From: JABMMZ01 sp044368575
GTDB lineage: Bacteria; Bacteroidota; Bacteroidia; NS11-12g; UBA955
Assembly: GCA_044368575.1 (NCBI GenBank)
Contig: JBIPPH010000005.1
Location: 1-64,000 of the forward strand
Reading direction: 5' to 3'
DNA: 64,000 bases
The translations under genes were made by a program, and so were the position numbers. Within the stretch, counting starts at the first letter, position 1. Each line of letters opens with the position of its first letter. The notes below the pieces were generated by a model. It had not been told where the DNA came from. It saw only the letters and a list, made by a program, of their open reading frames with translations, and did no database searches. Positions 8,597 to 16,761 of the stretch are shown here, in pieces.

Positions 8597-9589
8597 CTAA
8601 TGCTTTTGAAGCAAAATTGGCATAAAGGCTTTGTCTGTGAGCGCATTTAAAAACGCGAGCAAATCCTTTTGTTCTTGTTGGGTCAATCGACTTGGTTTTA
8701 GCAAACTTGAATCCATATTTACTGGCGTCTTTACAAAGGCATATGGATTGGCATAATATGCAACCACCTCTTCAAGTGTTTTGAATTGACCATTGTGCAT
8801 GTATGGACCTGTAACCGCTACATTGCGCAAACCCGGAACTTTAAATTTTCCTAAATCTTGTTCTATGTGGGTTTGATTGTAAAGGCCTTTATCTGTCCAT
8901 TTTTGAGCATCATATAAACCAATATTTTTAAATTCATTGCCAGTAAAATCAGGGCCAAAATGACAATCAAAACACTTAGCTTTATTGCCTAAAAACAATT
9001 TTCTGCCGCGTTTTGCCGAGGCATTCAAGGCAGAATTATCCCCCGCCATATAGGCATCAAAAGGGGTTTGGGCACTTTGAAGGGTTTGCTCATAAGCGGC
9101 TACGGCTTTAGACAATAAATCTATACTAGGCGCCTGATGGTAGAGTGCTTGAAACCATGGGGCATATAGTTTGTGTCGGCTTAAACGGTCAAGCAAAACC
9201 TTGGTAGACAAGCGCATCTCATTACTGTCTTGAATTGGAAAATGGACTTGATCTCGAAGATTACGCGCTCTACCGTCATAAAACATAGGCGCGTTTGGAT
9301 CAAGGTTCATGATTGAAGGGGCATTTCTAATCCCTATACGTTGACCGACTCCAAAGCTAATGGGAACCGTATCTGCAAAAGCTAAATTCGGCTTGTGGCA
9401 GGAAGCACAACTCAAGCTGCTGTCTGAAGACAAAATGGGATCAAAAAACAATTGTTTACCTAAAGCAATTTCATCTTTAGTAGCATCGTTACTATAAGAG
9501 TTATTGGGTGTAGCAAAAGCTGCTAAAACTGCAAACACCAACACCATGAACAATATTCCCCAAAATGCTTTCAATGACACAAAATTCAT
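8597..9589 (-). CDS. di-haem cytochrome c peroxidase (CcpA/MauG family)
   Basis: A 330-residue periplasmic protein with an N-terminal hydrophobic segment (about residues 9-27) acting as signal peptide or anchor. Two CxxCH haem c sites are visible: CASCH near residue 61 and CFDCH about 150 residues later. They sit in the typical contexts GKQLFFDPILSSDSSLSCAS and GRKLFLGNKAKCFDCHFGP, and are followed by KVPGLRNVAVTGPYMHNG, the second-domain loop of the family. It reduces H2O2 with electrons from cytochrome c, or acts as a MauG-like oxidase; sequence alone does not separate these. I choose the ATG at 9589; a TTG at 9610 would add seven residues. It is the first gene of a minus-strand run into nif3. 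Confidence 0.93.
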   Translation of the reverse strand: MNFVSLKAFWGILFMVLVFAVLAAFATPNNSYSNDATKDEIALGKQLFFDPILSSDSSLSCASCHKPNLAFADTVPISFGVGQRIGIRNAPSIMNLDPNAPMFYDGRARNLRDQVHFPIQDSNEMRLSTKVLLDRLSRHKLYAPWFQALYHQAPSIDLLSKAVAAYEQTLQSAQTPFDAYMAGDNSALNASAKRGRKLFLGNKAKCFDCHFGPDFTGNEFKNIGLYDAQKWTDKGLYNQTHIEQDLGKFKVPGLRNVAVTGPYMHNGQFKTLEEVVAYYANPYAFVKTPVNMDSSLLKPSRLTQQEQKDLLAFLNALTDKAFMPILLQKH

Positions 9590-9717
9590 GAAGTATTTGT
9601 TTAAAACCAAATTCTTAGTCGATGATTAATAAAATAACTCACTGATTAGACGACCATTACACAAGTTTTCATCTTGTTATTATTTAAACTGATTTTTTAA
9701 GTATCTTCGCCATCTGA

Positions 9718-12030
9718 ATGAAAGTATCACTGAATTGGCTGAAATCATTGATTCCATTGAGTATTTCTCCTGAAGAGATTGAACGCTTATTGACTGGATC
9801 TGGTTTAGAAATAGAACATTTTGAATATGTTGATTCTATAAAAGGTGGCCTTAGAGGGCTAATTGTTGGCGAAGTGCTCACTTGCACCCAGCACCCCAAT
9901 GCAGACAAATTAAAACTCACAACAGTTAATATCGGACAAGGAGAGCCCTTATCCATTGTATGTGGAGCGCCCAACGTTAAAGCTGGCATAAAAGTTATCG
10001 TAGCACCTGTGGGCACAACTGTGCATCCATTGCAAGGTGAACCATTTACGATTAATAAAGCTAAAATTCGAGGGGAACAAAGCGAAGGCATGCTATGTGC
10101 CGAAGATGAAATAGGTTTAGGACAAAGTCATGAAGGCTTATTGATATTACCAGACACTGCCACCATTGGCACACTAATCACTGATTTATTCCCTGTGCAA
10201 TCCGATGTCGTTTTCGAAATTGGCTTAACGGCCAACCGTGGAGACGCCGCCTCTCATTGGGGAGTAGCAAGAGAATTAGCTACTTTGCTCAATCAGAAAA
10301 TAACATTACCTAATACTCAACCCATTGCTCAATTAAGCGATGAACCTATAACGATTACTAACCACGATGAGGAAGCCTGCAGAAGGTACTCTGGCATAGT
10401 GCTCAATAACATTAAAGTCCAAGACAGCCCTGAATGGCTTAAACAACGTATAAGTAGCATTGGCTTGAAACCAATCAACAATGTTGTGGATGTTACCAAT
10501 TACGTATTACATGAATTGGGGCAACCACTCCATGCTTTTGACTTAAGAGCAGTTGAAAAAAACATTCACATCAAACGCAATCAAAATGAAAAGTTCACCA
10601 CATTAGATGTTGTTGAACGCCAACTCAACGGCCAAGAACTCATGATTTACAACGCCTCAGAGGCGATGTGTATGGCTGGTGTTTATGGTGGCATTCATTC
10701 GGGTGTTCAATCAGACACCCAAAGCATTTTCTTGGAAAGCGCTTATTTTTCTGCAGATGTGATCAGAAAGGCGGCCAAGCAACATGGCATTAGCACCGAT
10801 TCGAGTTTTAGATTTGAACGTGGCACTGACCCCAACATGTGTATTAAAGCCTTGGAAAGAGCCGTTGAATTATTAGCAACATGTGCTAATGCAGAAATTG
10901 GCAGTAAACTATACGACCTCTACCCTAAGCCAATCAACAACCAAGCTATTGAATTGCGTTCTGAACGCATAGAAAGTGTTTTGGGGATTGTTATCCCTGA
11001 GCAAGCTATAGAACAGATCTTAAATGGTTTGGGCATTGTTATTACCTCAAAAGCAAATGGTAAATACCAATTGGAAGTGCCGCCTTTTAAAAGCGATGTT
11101 ACCCGCGAGATTGATGTGATCGAAGAATTGATTCGAATTTATGGCTTTGACAATGTTCCGCTTCAACACAACATGCAAATTGCTTTGAACTACAACAACA
11201 AGAGCAAATTGCGTCAGACCGAACAAAGCATTTCTCAAATATTAATGGCCAATGGTTTCAGAGAAATCATGAGCAATTCATTAAGTGCTAAAGCCTATTA
11301 CAATGAGCCGAATTTGATTGAACTTAGTAATCCACTCAGTTCTGAAATGGACGTCATGCGAGGCAATATGTTAATGGGCGCGTTGTCGTCTATTGCTTAC
11401 AATAAAAACCGCAAACAAAGCAATACCAGATTCTTTGAATTTGGAAGAGTCTATAAAAGCCATCCCAAAGGATTTATTGAGCAAGACCAATTGATCATTA
11501 TTGCTTCTGGCAACCAATACAACGAAAGTTGGGAAATAGCCAACAAAGCAGTTGACCATTATTACATTTTGTCTGTTGCGAATAAGTTAAAAGCGGCATT
11601 CAAAAACCAAAATTTAAACATTGAGTCCAAACAAGTTGAAGCAGATGCCCTCAAACAGTTTGGCATAAAAGACCAAGTTTTTTACACAGTTATTGAATGG
11701 CCTAAATTGGCACAAAACAATAGCTTTAAACTTAAAGACATTCCTCAATTCCCAATGGTAAGACGCGATTTGAGTTTGGTGCTCGATCAAGCTACCAATT
11801 TCAATGCTATTGAGCGCATTATTTTGGGCTTAAAAAACCAGCATATTGCCGCTTGGAATGTTTTTGATGTATACCAAGGCAAACCATTGGAGGCCAATCA
11901 AAAAGCCATCAGTATTGCTTTTGAATTATTCGACGCGAACAAAACCATGACCGATGCAGATATTGATCCGATTATGCAAGCATTGATCACTCAATTTGAG
12001 TCTCAACTAAAAGCCATCATCAGAAAATAA
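9718..12030 (+). CDS. pheT: phenylalanyl-tRNA synthetase beta subunit
   Basis: A 770-residue beta chain of the alpha2-beta2 PheRS that charges tRNA-Phe. Domain order is canonical: the N-terminal EMAP-like tRNA-binding domain at about 40-150 (GEVLTCTQHPNADKLKLTTV), B3/B4 editing domain (GLKPINNVVDVTNYVLHELG), B5 (QLEVPPFKSDVTREIDVIEE), the catalytic-like core, and a C-terminal FDX-ACB anticodon-binding domain (FPMVRRDLSLVLDQATNFNA). The ATG at 9718 gives the standard MKVSLNWLKSLIPL start. A -7-like TATCTTCG lies at 9702-9709. pheS is not in the window. The stop codon shares one base with the start of the next gene, so pheT leads a small operon. Confidence 0.98.
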   Translation: MKVSLNWLKSLIPLSISPEEIERLLTGSGLEIEHFEYVDSIKGGLRGLIVGEVLTCTQHPNADKLKLTTVNIGQGEPLSIVCGAPNVKAGIKVIVAPVGTTVHPLQGEPFTINKAKIRGEQSEGMLCAEDEIGLGQSHEGLLILPDTATIGTLITDLFPVQSDVVFEIGLTANRGDAASHWGVARELATLLNQKITLPNTQPIAQLSDEPITITNHDEEACRRYSGIVLNNIKVQDSPEWLKQRISSIGLKPINNVVDVTNYVLHELGQPLHAFDLRAVEKNIHIKRNQNEKFTTLDVVERQLNGQELMIYNASEAMCMAGVYGGIHSGVQSDTQSIFLESAYFSADVIRKAAKQHGISTDSSFRFERGTDPNMCIKALERAVELLATCANAEIGSKLYDLYPKPINNQAIELRSERIESVLGIVIPEQAIEQILNGLGIVITSKANGKYQLEVPPFKSDVTREIDVIEELIRIYGFDNVPLQHNMQIALNYNNKSKLRQTEQSISQILMANGFREIMSNSLSAKAYYNEPNLIELSNPLSSEMDVMRGNMLMGALSSIAYNKNRKQSNTRFFEFGRVYKSHPKGFIEQDQLIIIASGNQYNESWEIANKAVDHYYILSVANKLKAAFKNQNLNIESKQVEADALKQFGIKDQVFYTVIEWPKLAQNNSFKLKDIPQFPMVRRDLSLVLDQATNFNAIERIILGLKNQHIAAWNVFDVYQGKPLEANQKAISIAFELFDANKTMTDADIDPIMQALITQFESQLKAIIRK

Positions 12031-12323
12031 TGGAACAAATCGTCTACAGAATACAAGCCATAAAGGCCAAAGTTCAAGCCCTACAGCAAGAACAGGTTCA
12101 ATTGCAATCTGAATTGATGCAAAGGAATAAAGATGTAGAACGACTTAAGCGATTGATTGATATTCAAAATACCACCATCAAACAACTCGAACAGAAACTA
12201 AAAACCAAACGCATTGCAGATGGTGTTCAATCAGATGAACCAAGTAATAACCGCGATTTGAAATTTAAAATCAACGAAATGATTGGTGAAATTGACAAAA
12301 TCATAGCCCTGCTTCACCAATAA
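12030..12323 (+). CDS. small coiled-coil protein downstream of pheT
   Basis: A 97-residue soluble protein that is almost wholly a coiled coil: heptad-patterned Leu/Ile/Gln from residue 4 to 60 (IKAKVQALQQEQVQLQSELM), then a short linker and a second helix (FKINEMIGEIDKIIALL). It overlaps the pheT stop by one base (TAATG), indicating translational coupling. In many Bacteroidota a short coiled-coil gene sits in this place before zapA, so a cell-division role is possible, but the following gene here is not a recognisable ZapA. Function unknown. Confidence 0.8.
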   Translation: MEQIVYRIQAIKAKVQALQQEQVQLQSELMQRNKDVERLKRLIDIQNTTIKQLEQKLKTKRIADGVQSDEPSNNRDLKFKINEMIGEIDKIIALLHQ

Positions 12324-12327
12324 AAAG

Positions 12328-12804
12328 ATGTCTCCAGACTCTAAAATATGGATTTACTTTTCAGAGCAAGCCTTTTCGGATTCTGACATAGCCAACATTG
12401 ATGCAGCATGCCAAGCATTTTGCCAATCCTGGACAGCACACGAACAATCCTTGAAAGCGGACTATCAATTGCGCTACAAACATTTTATTGTTTTAATGGT
12501 AGATGAAACCCAAAACAAAGCCAGTGGTTGTAGCATAGACAAAAGCGTTGCCTTTATTCGCAATTTAGGGAACGAATTACAAGTCAATTTTTTTAACCGA
12601 ATGGTTATACCCTTTTTAATCGATAATCAAGTGATCAGCCATTCGTTTCATAACATCACTAGCTTATGTGAAAATGGCATCATTCAGCCCGATAGTCAAA
12701 TCTTTAATTTACAAGTCAGTAATTTAAATGAATTTGAGCAGTCATTTATTGTGCCTTTCGAACAACATTGGCTATCTAAAAAAATTCAAACAACAATTAA
12801 TTAA
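12328..12804 (+). CDS. conserved Bacteroidota protein of unknown function
   Basis: A 158-residue cytoplasmic protein of mixed alpha/beta pattern starting MSPDSKIWIYFSEQAF. A conserved-looking core is YKHFIVLMVDETQNKASGCS followed by IDKSVAFIRNLG. Homologues in Bacteroidota are, as I recall, sometimes labelled ABC transporter ATPase, but there is no Walker A, signature or Walker B motif here, so that name is not supported. It is 4 nt after the coiled-coil gene and 9 nt before the SlyD-like gene, so it belongs to the pheT operon. It has a single GCS segment with a Cys in a possible loop; no catalytic residues can be assigned. Confidence 0.8.
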   Translation: MSPDSKIWIYFSEQAFSDSDIANIDAACQAFCQSWTAHEQSLKADYQLRYKHFIVLMVDETQNKASGCSIDKSVAFIRNLGNELQVNFFNRMVIPFLIDNQVISHSFHNITSLCENGIIQPDSQIFNLQVSNLNEFEQSFIVPFEQHWLSKKIQTTIN

Positions 12805-12813
12805 TATACAATT

Positions 12814-13311
12814 ATGCAAGTAGAAAAAAACAAAGTGGTGTCGTTAACGTATACCCTTACTTTAAAAAATGGAGAAGTGGTTGACACTGCAGACAAAGAC
12901 ACACCTTTTGTGTTTATACATGGTGTTGGCATGACCTTACCTCATTTTGACGCCAACTTAGTCAACTTAAAAGCTGGTGATGCTTTCCAATTCGATATCA
13001 CGGCTGAAAACGCCTATGGTTTAGGCAGCGATGAATACATCGTGAATATACCAAAAGCTGTGTTTTCGGGCCCTAATGTACCTGAAGATATTCTTCAAGT
13101 TGGTCGTATGGTGCCAATGCAAGACCAAAACGGTCAACCAATGAATGGAATGATCATCGGCATTAACGATGAAACAGTTGAAATGGATTTTAACCATCCA
13201 TTAGCCGATGAAGATTTGAACTTTAAAGGTGAAATCATATCTGTAAGAGAAGCCACTGCTGAAGAGTTAGACCATGGCCATGTACATGGTGAAGGTGGCC
13301 ACCACCACTAA
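12814..13311 (+). CDS. slyD: FKBP-type peptidyl-prolyl isomerase, SlyD-like
   Basis: A 165-residue cytoplasmic prolyl isomerase and chaperone. The FKBP fold is visible from VSLTYTLTLKNGEVVDTADK and FVFIHGVGMTLPHFDANLVN, with the insert-in-flap region at about 75-125 and the return strand MDFNHPLADEDLNFKGEIIS, which is the NHPLAG-type SlyD signature. The C-terminus is His-rich (HGHVHGEGGHHH), the SlyD metal-binding tail that in other bacteria binds nickel and other divalent metals, though here it lacks Cys. It ends the pheT operon and is followed by a terminator. Confidence 0.93.
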   Translation: MQVEKNKVVSLTYTLTLKNGEVVDTADKDTPFVFIHGVGMTLPHFDANLVNLKAGDAFQFDITAENAYGLGSDEYIVNIPKAVFSGPNVPEDILQVGRMVPMQDQNGQPMNGMIIGINDETVEMDFNHPLADEDLNFKGEIISVREATAEELDHGHVHGEGGHHH

Positions 13312-13330
13312 TTCCTAAGTGAATCATATT

Positions 13331-13357
13331 AAAAGCTTACTTAACAGTAGGCTTTTT
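13331..13357. terminator. terminator between slyD (+) and DUF3817 gene (-)
   Basis: Hairpin AAAGCTTAC / GTAGGCTTT (one G-U pair) with a six-base loop, followed by seven T on the plus strand and preceded by A residues, so it can stop both convergent transcripts. The minus-strand stop codon abuts it. Confidence 0.75.
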
Positions 13358-13645
13358 TTATGCGCAAACTTTTCTTAAAAAGAAAGTCCCAAATGGCAGT
13401 AATGACAACAAAAAACACAGTGCGCACTGTTTAAAGCTCAATTGTTTTTGCAAAAGCAAATTGAAAAGCAACAAGCAAAACCAAACAAATAAAACACCAT
13501 GTATGCTGCCACACAATTTAACCGCCATGGGCATTTGCATCCAATATTTCATTGGCAAAGCTATTCCTAATAAGGCCAAATAACTATAGCCTTCAATTTT
13601 GCCAATGGTAATGCATTTTTCAACGCCTGATCTAATTGTACTCAT
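13358..13645 (-). CDS. DUF3817 integral membrane protein
   Basis: A 95-residue inner-membrane protein with three hydrophobic segments (about 20-36, 41-66, 73-90). The family markers are GKIEGYSYLALLGIALPMKY near the N-terminus, GSIHGVLFVWF in the middle and LLSLLPFGTFFL at the end. DUF3817 proteins are widespread but uncharacterised. The gene begins 1 nt after the polyprenyl synthase stop, as the last gene of the minus-strand ABC-rnr-polyprenyl synthase run. Confidence 0.9.
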   Translation of the reverse strand: MSTIRSGVEKCITIGKIEGYSYLALLGIALPMKYWMQMPMAVKLCGSIHGVLFVWFCLLLFNLLLQKQLSFKQCALCFLLSLLPFGTFFLRKVCA

Positions 13646-13646
13646 A

Positions 13647-14624
13647 TTAATATACTCTGGTTTTTAATCCTTCAAATAAACTTAATAAACCTGCCTGTTG
13701 TTGAGGCTCAGGACAAGCAATATCTAAAAACTGATGCGCTGAAGTTTCATAAGCATGCTTTAATTGCAACAAATGCTGATCACTACCAGCCTGTTTCATC
13801 AGTTGCCTAACAGTTGAAATCTTGAAAGCTTCGTCTGCAGGCGCCTGATCAATTAAGTTTTGTAATTGATTTAAATCAGCCCCTTTTAAATATTGTAATG
13901 CATGTAACATTAAAATGGTGCGCTTATTCTCTATAATATCTCCACCCTCCTGTTTGCCAATATCTTGTGCACTTCCAAACGCATCTAAATAATCATCTTG
14001 TAACTGAAAGGCCATTCCCAAATGAAGCCCAAAATCATAAAAAGCATTACAAACTGCTTCGTTGGCCCCGGCCGCTAAAGCGCCCATTTGAAGGGCAACT
14101 GCAGGTAATACAGCCGTTTTGAGTTGTATCATTTGCAAATATTCAGCTTCTGTAATTTGAGCCTGTTTGGGTAAATTCATATCCATTTGTTGACCATCAC
14201 AAACTTGAGCAGACATTTTTGTATAGGCTTGCAACAATTGGTCTTTACAAGCATAATTGGTATCCAAAATCAATTGATAAGCTTTGATCAACAAGTTGTC
14301 TCCGGCCAAAATAGCGGTTGATTGGTCCCATACTTCATGCACAGTTTTTTTACCTCTTCTAATAGGGGCATTGTCCATGATATCATCGTGGACCAATGAA
14401 AAGTTATGAAAGGTTTCAATGGCCAATGCCAATTTTAATGCCTCTTGATCAAGATCGCCTTTAACACTATGATATGCCAATAGCAATAATTTTGGACGCA
14501 TGCGTTTGCCGCCCAATTGCATGATGTAATTCATGGCATTATAGAGATTAACAGGCTTACCGGTAAATGGATGCCCTAACAAATAAGCTTCAAATAAATC
14601 AGTATCTACGATGTCGTTTCCCAT
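13647..14624 (-). CDS. polyprenyl (geranylgeranyl/farnesyl-type) diphosphate synthase
   Basis: A 325-residue E-type isoprenyl diphosphate synthase that condenses isopentenyl diphosphate onto an allylic primer. Both aspartate-rich motifs are present: DDIMD (in SLVHDDIMDNAPIRRGKKTV) and DDYLD (in AFQLQDDYLDAFG). The substrate-binding GGKRMRPKLLL lies at about residue 34 and GQQMDMN between the two motifs. Length and the lack of bulky residues just before the first motif suggest a short-chain product (C15-C20), but chain length cannot be fixed by eye. The start overlaps the end of rnr by 26 nt. The product could feed menaquinone, polyprenol or carotenoid synthesis. Confidence 0.94.
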   Translation of the reverse strand: MGNDIVDTDLFEAYLLGHPFTGKPVNLYNAMNYIMQLGGKRMRPKLLLLAYHSVKGDLDQEALKLALAIETFHNFSLVHDDIMDNAPIRRGKKTVHEVWDQSTAILAGDNLLIKAYQLILDTNYACKDQLLQAYTKMSAQVCDGQQMDMNLPKQAQITEAEYLQMIQLKTAVLPAVALQMGALAAGANEAVCNAFYDFGLHLGMAFQLQDDYLDAFGSAQDIGKQEGGDIIENKRTILMLHALQYLKGADLNQLQNLIDQAPADEAFKISTVRQLMKQAGSDQHLLQLKHAYETSAHQFLDIACPEPQQQAGLLSLFEGLKTRVY

Positions 14625-16761
14625 GCTGTTCGTGTTTTCGTTGTTCTAAAATTAATTCTAAATCGATGGTCCTTTTTACTTTATTGGCGCCCATCACCAT
14701 TACTTTGACGGCATCACCCAATTTAAATTGTTGATGGTACCTCATGCCTTCAACCACCATTAAGTACTGATCAAATTCATAACGATCGCCTTGTATTTGA
14801 TTTAAGCGCACCATACCCTCACATTTAAACTCGTTGATTTCAACAAATATACCGAAATCTGTTAAGCCAGTTACCACCCCTTCAAAGACTTTCCCTACTT
14901 GAGTTTCCATCCACTCTGCTTGTTTATATTTAATGGAGGCTCTTTCAGCATCTGTGGCTAAAATTTCCATTTTGGAACTTTGTTTACAGGCTAAATCCAA
15001 TTGCTCTTCTGTCATTTGAAAGGCTTGCTGAATGGTTTGTTGTTTTAAATAAGCAAACAATAACCTATGAACTAAAATATCAGGGTACCTTCTAATGGGC
15101 GATGTAAAATGGGTATAATGCTCAAATGCTAAACCAAAATGACTTGGTTTATTGGGAGTGTATACCGCTTTGGCCATACTTCTCACACACATATTTCGAA
15201 TCACATCTTGCTCTGGCTTGCCCTCTACTTTAGCAGATAAATCGTTGATAGATTGTCTGATTTGTTGATCATTATCTATAGCAATATTGTAACCAAATCT
15301 GGCCACAAACCTTTTGAGTTCTTGCAGTTTAAGATCTGATGGAAAATCATGGGTACGGTATACAAATGGTTTACGAGGTTTAATTTGATAAGCCCATTCA
15401 GCAACCGTTTTATTGGCTAACAACATCAATTCTTCTATGAGTTTATTAGTATCTTGCCTTTGTTTAACTTTCAAACCTATTGGTTGATTTTGGGCATTCA
15501 ACACAAACTGATATTCAACTGATTCAAAGGCCATAGCCCCGTGTTCAAACCTTAATTTATTGAGGTGTTTGGCAAATGTATTGAGATGATTAATGACCTC
15601 ATAGTTTAGTCCATGGCCTTGGTCTAATATGGCCTGTGCTTCTTCATAACTGTATCGCTTATCAGAATGAATAATGGTTTTAGCAAACCTTTTGGATTGA
15701 ATAACAAAATCACTGTTCACATTAAAGATAACTGAACAACATAGACGGTCCTGATTGGGAACCAATGAACAAACCACATCACTTAAGTCAAACGGCAACA
15801 TGGGAACTACTCTATCCACTAAATAAATAGATGTAGCGCGCTTTAAAGCTTCTTGATCGAGCAATGAACCAGGCTGAACATAATGACTCACATCGGCAAT
15901 GTGAACGCCCAATTCGAAGCCTCCATCAGCAAGTGGCTTGTAAGATATGGCGTCATCAAAATCTTTAGCAGTAACTGGGTCTATTGTAAAAGTTAAGGTA
16001 GACCTAAAATCTTCGCGTTCATTCAAGTCTACTTGACTTAATTTTTCGGACACTAATTTGGCTTCTTGTTCTACCTCTGCAGAAAAGGCGCTTGGTAAAC
16101 CATACTCGGCTAAAATGGCATGCATTTCTGTTTGATGTTCACCGGCAGGCCCCAATACAGATTGCACTTTGGCTAATGGATAATGTTTGTCTTTGCGATA
16201 ATCCAAAATGGTAAATACCACTTTATAACCCTCTTTGAAATGGGGGGCATAGTCCACAGAGAATGGCATTTGAAACTTTGGAGAATCAGGGAGTATTAGC
16301 CATGCCTTTGATTTGAGATGCAAAACGCCTGTAAAGGTTTTGTCAGCGTGCTGAAGGCATCTGATTACTTCGGCATGCATTTTCTTTTTACCCTGTTGAA
16401 TCAATTCTGCCTCAACCACATCAAAAGGCAACAATGGCACTTTAGAATGGGTCACTATAAAATCTTCCTCGTAGCCCTCTACAGCCAAAAATATTCTGCC
16501 ACTTTTATTGATATCAATTTTTCCTGTCAAAAGCGTTCTTGGCCTTGGTAAATAAAATTTATAAGGTCCTTTTTGTTCAATTCTACCGGCGCTGATCAAA
16601 CTGTTCAATACCGGCAAAAGGTCATCTGCGTTTCTAGGCAAATCATCTATTTGCAAACGCACATAAATTTGTTTATGGTTTAAAATCTTCCCATAGTTTT
16701 CTTTAAAAACATTGATGATTTCTGATTCTAAACGCTGAGTACTTAATTTTTTTCTTGACAT
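14599..16761 (-). CDS. rnr: ribonuclease R
   Basis: A 720-residue 3'-5' exoribonuclease that degrades structured RNA. Domain order: N-terminal winged helix (1-70), cold-shock domains (about 75-220), RNB catalytic domain (about 255-590) with TIDPVTAKDFDDAISYK carrying the metal-binding Asp residues, and C-terminal S1 domain (GVVTGLTDFGIFVEIN). The end is basic (EQRKHEQHGKRHRRY). The ATG shares one base with the stop of the upstream ABC gene, so the two are coupled. Length is normal for Bacteroidota RNase R. Confidence 0.97.
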   Translation of the reverse strand: MSRKKLSTQRLESEIINVFKENYGKILNHKQIYVRLQIDDLPRNADDLLPVLNSLISAGRIEQKGPYKFYLPRPRTLLTGKIDINKSGRIFLAVEGYEEDFIVTHSKVPLLPFDVVEAELIQQGKKKMHAEVIRCLQHADKTFTGVLHLKSKAWLILPDSPKFQMPFSVDYAPHFKEGYKVVFTILDYRKDKHYPLAKVQSVLGPAGEHQTEMHAILAEYGLPSAFSAEVEQEAKLVSEKLSQVDLNEREDFRSTLTFTIDPVTAKDFDDAISYKPLADGGFELGVHIADVSHYVQPGSLLDQEALKRATSIYLVDRVVPMLPFDLSDVVCSLVPNQDRLCCSVIFNVNSDFVIQSKRFAKTIIHSDKRYSYEEAQAILDQGHGLNYEVINHLNTFAKHLNKLRFEHGAMAFESVEYQFVLNAQNQPIGLKVKQRQDTNKLIEELMLLANKTVAEWAYQIKPRKPFVYRTHDFPSDLKLQELKRFVARFGYNIAIDNDQQIRQSINDLSAKVEGKPEQDVIRNMCVRSMAKAVYTPNKPSHFGLAFEHYTHFTSPIRRYPDILVHRLLFAYLKQQTIQQAFQMTEEQLDLACKQSSKMEILATDAERASIKYKQAEWMETQVGKVFEGVVTGLTDFGIFVEINEFKCEGMVRLNQIQGDRYEFDQYLMVVEGMRYHQQFKLGDAVKVMVMGANKVKRTIDLELILEQRKHEQHGKRHRRY

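Noticed and set aside
9684..10091. 135-residue minus-strand ORF at the start of pheT
   Set aside because: Antisense to the conserved tRNA-binding domain of pheT, with low-complexity Cys/Thr/Pro content and no promoter.
12328..12804. ABC transporter ATPase annotation
   Set aside because: No Walker A, Walker B or signature motif is present, so that name is not supported.
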